8,640 nucleotides of DNA from Desulfobacteraceae bacterium (GTDB taxonomy: Bacteria; Desulfobacterota; DSM-4660; Desulfatiglandales; HGW-15), in NCBI GenBank assembly GCA_003819975.1, contig RPPU01000156.1, positions 1 to 8,640 on the forward strand, given 5' to 3'. Position 1 is the stretch's first letter, and each line of letters starts with the position of its first letter. Position numbers and translations under genes: made by a program. The notes beneath the pieces are model-generated. The model made no database searches. It saw only the letters and a list, made by a program, of their open reading frames with translations, and was not told the DNA's origin. Shown piece by piece: positions 1 to 7,192 of the stretch.

Positions 1-297
1 CGCGCCGGCCTCCACAATGGATACCTCGCCGTTTGCCGCACGAACCCGAAAGAAAGCATTAAAATTCTCCTGAATGCTTTTCAAGATTTCTTGAGCTTCA
101 TTGATATAATTGAATTCAAAGAACGATCCATTGAAAAGAGACGGCAGATCCCTGATCTCTTTGTCGCCGCGCAAACAGCCGGTCATCCCTTTTTCGGCCG
201 TGATCAAACAGCAACAGCCCTGATCCTTATGGAACCTTCTGATCAATCGGCTGTTATTTTTAAACAGGAGATAAATCGTATCGTAATGGATCTTCAT
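1..297 (-). CDS. N-terminal fragment of an unrecognised protein, possible PAS-like region (runs off left edge)
   Basis: An open frame of 99 codons runs from an ATG at 297 to the window edge without a stop. It begins MKIHYDTIYLLFKNN. The last visible residues (about 81-99, FFRVRAANGEVSIVEAG) resemble the C-terminal strand of a PAS/PAC sensor domain, where a pattern like R-V-R-x-x-x-G-x-x-x-x-V-E is common. The match is weak, and no output domain (kinase, GGDEF or AAA+) is visible. An unusual CCC run sits at residues 28-30. The start lies 15 bases after the stop of the zinc-ribbon methyltransferase, in the same reading frame, and has no clear Shine-Dalgarno sequence, so translational coupling is likely. 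It could be a regulator at the end of the operon or an unrelated protein. I am fairly sure the frame is coding and unsure of its function. Confidence 0.6.
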   Translation of the reverse strand, partial: MKIHYDTIYLLFKNNSRLIRRFHKDQGCCCLITAEKGMTGCLRGDKEIRDLPSLFNGSFFEFNYINEAQEILKSIQENFNAFFRVRAANGEVSIVEAGA

Positions 298-312
298 ATC
301 TTGCGGGTGATG

Positions 313-1206
313 TTAATCCGGCTTTTTTCTGCAAAGAACCAGGATATTTCCCAACGACAGGATAAAAGACAAATCCAGGCGACTGACCCATTTTCCGACC
401 GTGCCATTCGTAAACGCCGGATACAGGGCGACGCACAACTCTCCGAGCGTCCGGCCGTAATAGTGCGGGCTGATTTCCATCCGGTAAAATCCGCATTCCA
501 TTAAAAGTCGGCTGATGGTTTTTCTATTAAAATAATAGAGATGTTCTTCCGGCAGGAGCAAATGCCATTTGCTCCTCATCATTTTCGCAAACCAGCTCGC
601 GATATTGGGAACTGCGATCAACAATATTCCATCCGGTTTTAAACAGCTATGGGCATAGAGTACGGCTTTTTTGGGATCCTCCAGATGTTCGAGACAATCG
701 ATAAAGCAGATGCAGTCGGTACTTTCCTGCAATGACAGGTCGTAAATGGAACCTGTCGTCACGTCGAGTTTCAATTGGGTCCTGGCATAATCTCCCATTT
801 CGCGATTCAGTTCGACACCCCTCACGGTCCAGCCGTCTTTTTGCGCCTCTTTTAAAAAAAACCCGGCCGCGCATCCGATTTCGACCAAAAGGCCCTTTTC
901 CGCCCCATTGTATGCGGCCAGCCGTCTCAAGATTCTCCTGAAAGCCTTATTATATGCCTTCGCGCCGGACAGGTAATCCATATAGCCGTGTCCGTCCTTG
1001 AAATAACTGTCCGAATACACAACCTCCGGATGGCGGATGCGAGGGTCGACATAGACCAGTCCGCAATCCCGGCATGTAACCAAGTGATAGTTCCTTATCT
1101 GATAAAGCGACGTTTTTTGACGCGATCCGCAAACATTGCAAATATCAACAGGGGTCAATTCTGAATTCGAAAATCGCTCTTCTGAAAACTGATTTTTACT
1201 TATCAT
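313..1206 (-). CDS. Class I SAM-dependent methyltransferase with N-terminal zinc ribbon
   Basis: A 297-residue predicted cytoplasmic methyltransferase. Four cysteines at residues 23, 26, 45 and 48 (CNVCG and CRDCG) form a short zinc-ribbon-like module, followed by LVYVDPR. This head is typical of Methyltransf_23-type enzymes in polysaccharide and glycolipid clusters. The Rossmann fold shows motif I, VEIGCAAGFFL (108-118), an acidic strand-2 end in GVELN (130-134), FIDCLEHLEDP (168-178), PDGILLIAVPN (191-201) and EHLYYF (221-226). The ATG at 1206 is preferred because AGGA lies 10 bases upstream and it follows the GT39 stop by 22 bases. A longer in-frame start at 1353 would overlap the GT39 gene by more than 120 bases. 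The likely acceptor is a sugar hydroxyl or a lipid-linked product of this cluster, which is inference. The fold assignment is firm, the substrate unknown. Confidence 0.9.
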   Translation of the reverse strand: MISKNQFSEERFSNSELTPVDICNVCGSRQKTSLYQIRNYHLVTCRDCGLVYVDPRIRHPEVVYSDSYFKDGHGYMDYLSGAKAYNKAFRRILRRLAAYNGAEKGLLVEIGCAAGFFLKEAQKDGWTVRGVELNREMGDYARTQLKLDVTTGSIYDLSLQESTDCICFIDCLEHLEDPKKAVLYAHSCLKPDGILLIAVPNIASWFAKMMRSKWHLLLPEEHLYYFNRKTISRLLMECGFYRMEISPHYYGRTLGELCVALYPAFTNGTVGKWVSRLDLSFILSLGNILVLCRKKPD

Positions 1207-1216
1207 AACGAAAATA

Positions 1217-1220
1217 TCCT
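1217..1220 (-). promoter_or_regulatory. Ribosome binding site for the zinc-ribbon methyltransferase
   Basis: AGGA on the minus strand, 10 bases before the ATG at 1206. It supports this start over the longer in-frame alternative at 1353. Confidence 0.5.
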
Positions 1221-1228
1221 GGCTATCT

Positions 1229-2806
1229 TCACCTTTCGTTTTTAGGGAGATAACTGAAAACCGGCTGCCGATAAATTTTAATAACGCCGAAAACATCTTT
1301 ATAAAAAGAATCGTTGATATGAATCCGCTCGTACTCGTTATCCAATATTCCAAGAATTTCTTCCCTTACATTTTCCAGCTTCCTACCCATCGCTTTCGAA
1401 TAAAGAAATCTCTCATTGATAATCACCATTTGCGCCTGCTTATTTTTGACGATGCGCATCAATTCCTGGTCATTCATCAAATGATAGCGCTTGACCTCTT
1501 CGCCGGATATGCTTCCATCCGTGTATCCGAAAAGATCGAACTCCAAACCGCTAACAAGCGACCGGGAGGAAGATATGCCCATAACGGGCCCGAAAACAAG
1601 CAGGCGGTCCTCCTCGCTCGTCACGTTACTGATTTCCCGGCCGATATTGTTCATTACAAACAGATGCGCATGCCGTCTTGATAAATTAAAATTTCGATCG
1701 TTTACAAATGCGCCAATAATAAGCACAAAAAGCAACCCGGCATAAAAAACACTTCGATTGATCCCCTTATGACTTTGGAGGAATTTGAACAGCATGTAGG
1801 CTACCATGATGATCATCAAAGGTAAAACATAAGCCATTTGAACGGGGTGGCCCGCCTCTGCCATAAAATACATGCCGGCATTGCCCGCAATAAGCAATAA
1901 CGTGAGGAACAGCCAATCCCGTTCAAGAATCGTTTGCGTGATGGTTCGTATTCCAGGTCGTTTTGCAGCGAAATGAATGGCCAGCAGTCCTCCGATGAGT
2001 ATAACCGCCAGATAGGAAATGATGCTGAAAGAAATCCATTGCGATTTAAACTGCAACAAGGTTTTAAAGGTCATCGGCGCTTCCTGAAACATGCCGTACT
2101 CGACGTCAAAACGGAATTCAGGCGAATAGTAGACCGCCAGCAACAAAACATGGGTGGCGACAAAACAACCGATGGAAACGTAAATAACTTTGGGATTTCG
2201 GAGGTAGAGCACGAAAAGATAAATGAAAAAGGCCAGGGGGATGTAGTCAATGGGATACCGCGTCCATTGCACGAAAGCCAATAATATGCCGATGAGAGAA
2301 TATCTATAAAAAGGGTTCGATTTCAAAAGAGAGATATATACGGACACGAGCAATAATAACGCCACTAGTGAATAACTTTGAATGGTCGTATAATAACGGA
2401 GAATATCAAAACTCGAAAGAAAAAATAACATCCCGATCAAGGCAATCTTTCGGTCGGTAATGCGCCTGAGAAACAAGTAGGTCCCCAACACAAGCAATAG
2501 GGTAAAAGCAACCGATATCATTCTCAGTTTCAGCAAGCCGGCGCCCGTTATTTTCGCCGCCAAAGCATAGGTCTGGATGAAAAGGGGCAGCCGATGATAG
2601 AAAAAGTCCTGATAAATACTTTTCCCCGACATAACCAAGTAGGTGTCGTTGCCGTACCAGCCCTCATTATTGTCCAGGTTGCCGAAAACGGCCAGAAACA
2701 GGACAGATGCCGTGATGAGAATAAAGCATAGACCGAACCAAAGATAACGACAGCCGGTTTTATTTGCTGTCATAGTTTGATAGTCTAATAGTGGTCCCGA
2801 TGACAT
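1229..2806 (-). CDS. GT39/ArnT-like polytopic membrane glycosyltransferase
   Basis: A 525-residue inner-membrane protein. A first membrane segment (about 22-42) is followed by a loop with DNNEGWY (45-51), then GKSIYQDFFYHRLPLF. Acidic residues in this first loop, followed by G-x-x-x-Y-x-D and a proline, are the hallmark of the GT39/PMT/ArnT superfamily, where they take part in catalysis. About ten more hydrophobic segments follow, up to residue 369, including AEAGHPVQMAYVLPLM near 317-332. A soluble tail covers 370-525. Family members use polyprenyl-phosphate sugars and work on the periplasmic face. The ATG at 2806 has AGGA 5 bases upstream and lies 9 bases after the SDR stop; ATG codon 12 is a weaker alternative. 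A donor made by the GT2 gene of the same operon would be a natural substrate. The family is confident; sugar and acceptor are not known. Confidence 0.85.
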   Translation of the reverse strand: MSSGPLLDYQTMTANKTGCRYLWFGLCFILITASVLFLAVFGNLDNNEGWYGNDTYLVMSGKSIYQDFFYHRLPLFIQTYALAAKITGAGLLKLRMISVAFTLLLVLGTYLFLRRITDRKIALIGMLFFLSSFDILRYYTTIQSYSLVALLLLVSVYISLLKSNPFYRYSLIGILLAFVQWTRYPIDYIPLAFFIYLFVLYLRNPKVIYVSIGCFVATHVLLLAVYYSPEFRFDVEYGMFQEAPMTFKTLLQFKSQWISFSIISYLAVILIGGLLAIHFAAKRPGIRTITQTILERDWLFLTLLLIAGNAGMYFMAEAGHPVQMAYVLPLMIIMVAYMLFKFLQSHKGINRSVFYAGLLFVLIIGAFVNDRNFNLSRRHAHLFVMNNIGREISNVTSEEDRLLVFGPVMGISSSRSLVSGLEFDLFGYTDGSISGEEVKRYHLMNDQELMRIVKNKQAQMVIINERFLYSKAMGRKLENVREEILGILDNEYERIHINDSFYKDVFGVIKIYRQPVFSYLPKNER

Positions 2807-2811
2807 TGAGA

Positions 2812-2815
2812 TCCT
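2812..2815 (-). promoter_or_regulatory. Ribosome binding site for the GT39-like transferase
   Basis: AGGA on the minus strand, directly after the SDR stop codon and 5 bases before the ATG at 2806. It is the best placed Shine-Dalgarno sequence in the window and fixes this start. Confidence 0.6.
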
Positions 2816-3598
2816 TTATTCTTTCACGAGCCGGCTTGTTATCGCCACGACCGTACGGGCAGGCAGCAAAGAAAAGATCCGGGCCACGCAGGACATCGAG
2901 AACGGGAAGCGGATTTCCGGCCGGTCTTTTTCCATGCCGTTTACGATCCGCACGGCTGCCTTTTCCGCCGAAAAAACAAAAGGCAAAAAATGATGCCGGC
3001 GCACCATTTCCGTCCGGATGAATCCCGGCATGACATGGATGACGCGGATCGGGATAGCATGCGCCAAAAAATCGGCCCGCAAGCATTCGACAAAATTACT
3101 TAACGCCGCTTTTGACGGATTGTAACCGTTTGAATTTTGGATCCCGTAATACCGTCCGAGGCTGGAAATAAAAACCATCCGCGCTTGCTCTGATTTTAGC
3201 AGGACCGGGAGGAGTTCATTGAGCCACCGAACCACGCTCCAAAAATTTATATCAAAAGTCGCTTGGATATCGGCGTAATTCATATACGAATGCTTCTTTA
3301 AAGACACGCCGGCGTTAAAAACCGCCATATCAATGCCCTGAAACCGCGCTATGGCTTGCGCCAGCATTTTGCGACATGCATTTTCATCTGTGACGTCACA
3401 GGCCACATTGACCCAACGTTGCTCCCCATTTTCAATTTTTTCAACTGCCTGATCCTTGACCCTCTCGAGCATTGCCTCATTTCTTGCAACCGCAATAATG
3501 TTGGCTCCCCTTTTGAAAAGTTCGAATGCCAGGCATCTACCAAGGCCCCTGCTCGCGCCGGTTATCAATGCGGTTTGGTTAATAAAAGGCAGGCTCAT
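2816..3598 (-). CDS. Short-chain dehydrogenase/reductase (SDR)
   Basis: A 260-residue NAD(P)-dependent oxidoreductase of classical SDR length. It shows the cofactor motif TGASRGLG (13-20), DVT (68-70), NAG (95-97), the active-site serine in FISS (probably S146), and YNPSK with catalytic Y159 and K163, followed by PGFIRTEM (191-198). An arginine in VARN (about 39) fits NADPH preference, but this is inference. The C-terminal part (about 231-255) is hydrophobic, which may indicate a lipid-like substrate or membrane contact. The ATG at 3598 lies 4 bases after the upstream methyltransferase stop and gives the normal SDR N-terminus. An in-frame ATG at 3658 would add 20 residues inside the upstream gene. 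No good Shine-Dalgarno is seen, so coupling is likely. It may re-reduce a ketone made by the GMC enzyme of the same cluster. Confidence 0.9.
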   Translation of the reverse strand: MSLPFINQTALITGASRGLGRCLAFELFKRGANIIAVARNEAMLERVKDQAVEKIENGEQRWVNVACDVTDENACRKMLAQAIARFQGIDMAVFNAGVSLKKHSYMNYADIQATFDINFWSVVRWLNELLPVLLKSEQARMVFISSLGRYYGIQNSNGYNPSKAALSNFVECLRADFLAHAIPIRVIHVMPGFIRTEMVRRHHFLPFVFSAEKAAVRIVNGMEKDRPEIRFPFSMSCVARIFSLLPARTVVAITSRLVKE

Positions 3599-3602
3599 GT
3601 CG

Positions 3603-4712
3603 TTAACCGCGTTGCAAACCGACGGCCAAAAAATGAAACAATCCCTTTTCCCGACCAACCGGCTTGAGATGGGGAAAATGCTTCACGATATGGCGGAATT
3701 CTTTCATCGTAATGTACAAAAAAATATGACCGTCCGCGGCTAAATGCGGCAGGGCCTCAATCAAAAAGCGATCGATCAAGGTCGATCGCTTTCTTCCATA
3801 AAGAGTCAAGCCGATCCTGACGCCGATCGCCGTCAGAATTCTGCTCATCCGAATACGCTGAATAGGCAACCCGGATGAATTTGATGCGCCTGGAGCAATC
3901 GGAAGGTTAAACAGAATGGTATCGAAGGTCCCTTGGATATTTTCAAAAAGATCCGAAAGAACGATCCGCATTTCGACCCCGTTGGATTGCGCATTGCGCC
4001 GGGCGGTTTCAACGGATTCCCGGTCAATGTCCGAAGCCGTCACCGCACAACCCTTTTGCGCCAAGCGAATGGCGATATAACCCGTACCCGTGCCTATGTC
4101 CAGGATTTTTTTGCCCCCATGCTTTTTCGCCAAACGCACAAGCATCTCAGCCTCGATTCCCACGCGGCTGACTTTTTTACTGTTGAAATCCTTATCCGAA
4201 AATTCGAGCAAATGTTGGGGGGGCAATCCCGGTGAACCGCTTCGCGGCCGGAGAATATATTTGTAATATAAAAAAGCCACAATGAAAAATGAAGAAAATG
4301 CAATCCCGGCGTATCGTAGCATTTCTTTGGCCACCTTCCAAACAGTACCATAAAAGGAACCGACGTTTTGCCCGCTCCCTCTGACCGAGTGAACCCACGC
4401 CGGAGAACATTCCAATAAGGCCAATGCCAGCGACAATTTATATCTCAACAAACTGTATCGGTCGAATAGTCCCGTCCAAACATCAAGAAAGGGTATTCGG
4501 GACGGCCGCGCAAACACCGCAGAGCAGAGAAATTGTGAAAATGGACCGGGGTTGGCGTAAAGAAGCAGATCTGCATGGTTTTCTTGAAAATCATGATATC
4601 GCTCCAGACAGGGATCTTTTTCAAATAGATTCTTTTTGAGAATATATTGCATCAGCATCAACGCTTCCGGGTTAACTGTTTCATTTTCCATTTCTTTTTT
4701 TATCGCCGGCAT
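3603..4712 (-). CDS. Methyltransferase with N-terminal extension and a membrane segment
   Basis: A 369-residue protein in two parts. Residues 1-130 form a helical, leucine-rich region I do not recognise. A hydrophobic segment at about 134-154 is followed by a basic and proline-rich linker. The C-terminal half (about 180-369) is a class I methyltransferase: KILDIGTGTGYIAIRLA (202-218) binds SAM, ASDID (226-230) is the strand-2 acidic end, and FNLPI (268-272) occupies the place of the N-P-P-Y motif IV of HemK/PrmC-like N-methyltransferases. The motif is altered, so a PrmC function is unlikely. The ATG at 4712 overlaps the GMC stop by one base (TGATG); an ATG at 4691 is an alternative. Neither has a strong Shine-Dalgarno. 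A membrane anchor next to a methyltransferase fits a lipid substrate, which is inference. Confidence 0.85.
   Translation of the reverse strand: MPAIKKEMENETVNPEALMLMQYILKKNLFEKDPCLERYHDFQENHADLLLYANPGPFSQFLCSAVFARPSRIPFLDVWTGLFDRYSLLRYKLSLALALLECSPAWVHSVRGSGQNVGSFYGTVWKVAKEMLRYAGIAFSSFFIVAFLYYKYILRPRSGSPGLPPQHLLEFSDKDFNSKKVSRVGIEAEMLVRLAKKHGGKKILDIGTGTGYIAIRLAQKGCAVTASDIDRESVETARRNAQSNGVEMRIVLSDLFENIQGTFDTILFNLPIAPGASNSSGLPIQRIRMSRILTAIGVRIGLTLYGRKRSTLIDRFLIEALPHLAADGHIFLYITMKEFRHIVKHFPHLKPVGREKGLFHFLAVGLQRG
3765..3792 (-). repeat. Perfect 11-bp inverted repeat followed by a T run, inside the methyltransferase gene
   Basis: Arms AAAGCGATCGA and TCGATCGCTTT are exactly complementary around a 6-base loop. 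On the coding strand the second arm runs into TTTTTG, so the RNA would form a hairpin ending in a short U stretch, like an intrinsic terminator. It lies within codons for KRSTLIDRF near residues 308-316, so it may be a chance result of coding. Its terminator strength is doubtful because the stem is only moderately GC-rich and the U run is short. Confidence 0.55.
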
Positions 4713-6376
4713 CAGTTATCGGGATTTTTGGCAATAATTCCGGCGACCCGGATTGCATTGGCCATCAGCGTGAAGGTAATGCTTCTCGATGGCAACTCGG
4801 GAAAAACAGCGCCGTCAACAACAAATAAATTTTTGTAACGATAGGACCGGCAATCGGGATCGACCGCCAGCGGATCTTGCCGGTCAAGCATCGGGATAGT
4901 TCCTGCATAATGCATACCCGAGCCGGAGGGATACATCGCAATATCGGCGGAACGGACGATGCCGCCCAGTTTTTTTAAAACACTTCTAGATTTATTTATC
5001 ATCTCCTTTGCCAGCTGCGTCACGAAATCCGGCTCTTGATATTCGATGCATATCCGATCCCGGGTTAGCGACTCATCATCCCTCTCAAGTTTCAGCCGGT
5101 TGCCGTTACTTGGCCGATCGGGCAAAAATAAGGTTAAGGCGCCTAGTGCGGCTCTAACTTTCTTGAAAATATGAATATTCGTTCTATAACCGAACGGCAT
5201 ATGATTGATTAAAGGATGGACAAGCAATCCATTGAAAGAAATAAGTTCGCCGTGAATATATAATGGATCTTCTTTTTTTTCAACCCGTATAAATCCCGCA
5301 TTTAGCTTGTTGAATTGAAAATCCTTGTCATCCGCCGCGCGCCCGATCATCTTCCATAAGATATAGGGGATGCGGATGACTTTTGTATCAAAAATAGATT
5401 TGGAGGCCAGCCGATGATTCTGCCAATAGATCCTCAGCCCAGGATCGCTTCTCAATGTTCTGAGGAAAATAGCCCCGCTGTTGACGGCGCCGGCGCCGAG
5501 AATCACGATATCCGCGGGGATCTCTTCTTGTGTTTTTTTCGACAGATCGATTCCCGCGATTGATTTCACTCGGTTGTTTTCGGGGACCAGTTCGGTCACC
5601 AAGAATCCGGAGCGGTATTGGAAGGTTGAATAGCTTTTGCATTCTTCGATGGTTTGGCGCGGATCATAAATAGACTTTTGACCGCATCCCCAAATACAAC
5701 GACTGCAATAGATACAGGCCTTTCTTTCATTTCGATTTTGCGTCAGGACGGCCATCCTTGCACGGCCCATCCTGAAACCGAACTTCGACCTGAAAAAATC
5801 CACCCGACGTTGATACGTTTCATAAATACAGGTCTCGTGCGCATTCAGCCTGAGGGGCTCCTGCAATGTTATGCTAGACGGCAGACAGGCCCCCAACTCA
5901 TCCCGCTCCGTGCCGCATACCCCGATCCTGTTTCCTGCAATCCGATATCCCTCCAGCAACGCTTGACGAGTGATGGGAAAATTTTTAAAATCCTGATCAT
6001 CATACTCCAGGCAGTTACCGCCCCAACCGACCCCAAGACCGCCGCGCGCGTGCGATAGATAGGCCTTAAACCCGTTACTCCTCCATGGAGTCAATATACC
6101 ATTCGGAGGCGCGAGATATTTTCGGTTGGGAGGATAGACATAAAGAGTCTCATTGAAGGGAAAAACGACTCCTTCAAAATTATTACCGAGAAAATAACGG
6201 TAGGGGTCTTCCAACCTTTCTATTAACTCCGCAAAAGAACAATGCGGCAACGGGACATCCGGATCTTCAATCCCGATATCCAGCATAAGGACCTTGTGAT
6301 CTGATTCCAAAAGCGTCAAAGCCGCCTGACTCGCGCTGGCCCCTGAACCGATGATAACGATTTTAGGTTTTTCCAT
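4712..6376 (-). CDS. GMC-family FAD-dependent oxidoreductase with four-cysteine motif
   Basis: A 554-residue flavoprotein that would oxidise an alcohol or sugar hydroxyl. The N-terminus has the dinucleotide fold KIVIIGSGASAS (5-16), with D33 ending the second strand. ARGGLGVGWGGN (110-121) is the second FAD contact region, and ADIVILGAGAVNSG (288-301) is a typical GMC stretch. The C-terminal domain carries GMHYAGT with H489 as the expected catalytic base and NLFVVDGAVFP. The usual second active-site His/Asn appears to be S532 (PSRSIT). Cysteines 221, 224, 227 and 231 form C-x2-C-x2-C-x3-C, a ferredoxin-like spacing. The ATG at 6376 follows the deacetylase stop by 5 bases; an ATG at 6409 would overlap that gene by 28 bases. 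There is no signal peptide. The family is firm. The substrate may be the lipid-linked sugar of this cluster (inference). Confidence 0.9.
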   Translation of the reverse strand: MEKPKIVIIGSGASASQAALTLLESDHKVLMLDIGIEDPDVPLPHCSFAELIERLEDPYRYFLGNNFEGVVFPFNETLYVYPPNRKYLAPPNGILTPWRSNGFKAYLSHARGGLGVGWGGNCLEYDDQDFKNFPITRQALLEGYRIAGNRIGVCGTERDELGACLPSSITLQEPLRLNAHETCIYETYQRRVDFFRSKFGFRMGRARMAVLTQNRNERKACIYCSRCIWGCGQKSIYDPRQTIEECKSYSTFQYRSGFLVTELVPENNRVKSIAGIDLSKKTQEEIPADIVILGAGAVNSGAIFLRTLRSDPGLRIYWQNHRLASKSIFDTKVIRIPYILWKMIGRAADDKDFQFNKLNAGFIRVEKKEDPLYIHGELISFNGLLVHPLINHMPFGYRTNIHIFKKVRAALGALTLFLPDRPSNGNRLKLERDDESLTRDRICIEYQEPDFVTQLAKEMINKSRSVLKKLGGIVRSADIAMYPSGSGMHYAGTIPMLDRQDPLAVDPDCRSYRYKNLFVVDGAVFPELPSRSITFTLMANAIRVAGIIAKNPDN

Positions 6377-6381
6377 GGGAT

Positions 6382-7179
6382 CTATCTTGCCTGACCGGAT
6401 GATCGGCATGAACCCAATGCATTCAATGCCTCGTATTCTTTTTGTCTGCCTTCGATATAATCATCAAACCCGCATTTCTGTATAAATCCCGGATGGGTTA
6501 CGATTTCGACATCCCGCTCTCCTGCTTTGGAGACAACAGCCTGCAGCAATTCCCCATAATTACCCTGCGAGGCGAGCGGCATCAACACCAGATTGCGAGT
6601 ATACCCGATATGGTGCTTATCCAGCACCCTTTTCATGAATAGACCCGCGGTATATAGTAGAACGATCTTGGGAATTTGAGAGGCAAATCCGCAGCGGATG
6701 AGGCTGAAGCAATAAAAAACAAAAAATTTTATTTCCATGGTGATGCAGCGGATCGAATGGATTTGCTTTCCCTTGGCAAACAGGATCATCGGCTTCAGCA
6801 TGCCGGGAATGATGTGCAGGTGCAGATGTGCATCCAGATGTTGCACCTTGAAACCTTGTTCAATGATCGTGTTATATTGATGTGAAATGCTTTCAATTAA
6901 CTTTTCGGTTTTGGCTGTCGCATGAAAAAAACTCATGAAAAACAGTTTCCATACGATTAAAAGTTTTGCATGACCGTTTCCGTTCCGGTTCTTGCAAACA
7001 GGCAACACGATATGTAACCCGGTCTGAATATCTCCCGGTATGCCTCCGGCCCGATACGGCGCGGCCTGATCCACGGCTATGCTCACCTTCGATAATATCT
7101 TTCTATGAATAAGCTCAAAAATGGCCCGGTCGATCTCAGGCGCCATGCCGTAATCATCGGCGGTAATAATGTATCCCAT
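6382..7179 (-). CDS. YdjC/ChbG/HpnK-family carbohydrate deacetylase
   Basis: A 265-residue member of the YdjC-like deacetylase family, whose members remove N-acetyl groups from amino sugars (ChbG on chitobiose, HpnK in hopanoid biosynthesis, NaxD on undecaprenyl-phosphate GalNAc). Family marks are TADDYG (6-11), TGLH (53-56), HLDAHLHLH (114-122) and THPGF (228-232). The Asp and His residues in these motifs are the expected metal-binding and catalytic positions. Two strongly hydrophobic stretches (about 73-85 and 150-163) suggest a lipid-linked substrate or membrane contact. The length is normal. The ATG at 7179 is 13 bases after the GT2 stop with only a weak upstream GG, so coupling is likely. 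Lying directly after a GT2 gene, it most likely acts on that enzyme's amino-sugar product, which is an inference from context. Confidence 0.88.
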   Translation of the reverse strand: MGYIITADDYGMAPEIDRAIFELIHRKILSKVSIAVDQAAPYRAGGIPGDIQTGLHIVLPVCKNRNGNGHAKLLIVWKLFFMSFFHATAKTEKLIESISHQYNTIIEQGFKVQHLDAHLHLHIIPGMLKPMILFAKGKQIHSIRCITMEIKFFVFYCFSLIRCGFASQIPKIVLLYTAGLFMKRVLDKHHIGYTRNLVLMPLASQGNYGELLQAVVSKAGERDVEIVTHPGFIQKCGFDDYIEGRQKEYEALNALGSCRSSGQAR

Positions 7180-7192
7180 GCAATAAAACCGG

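Noticed and set aside
298..315. The zinc-ribbon methyltransferase and the next gene share one reading frame, separated by TAA and five codons, suggesting a fusion split by a nonsense mutation.
   Set aside because: The methyltransferase ends at a normal family C-terminus and a new ATG follows; two adjacent genes in the same frame is expected one time in three.
91..504. Plus-strand open frame of 137 codons.
   Set aside because: It is antisense to two minus-strand genes with recognisable or continuous coding, and its product has no recognisable motif.
5485..5498. 14-base GC-only perfect palindrome CGGCGCCGGCGCCG as a binding site.
   Set aside because: It falls exactly on codons for the conserved GAGAV stretch of the GMC enzyme, which explains it.
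5654..6058. Plus-strand open frame of 134 codons inside the GMC gene.
   Set aside because: It lies wholly antisense to conserved GMC sequence, including the four-cysteine motif; its product is low in hydrophobic core patterns and unrecognised.
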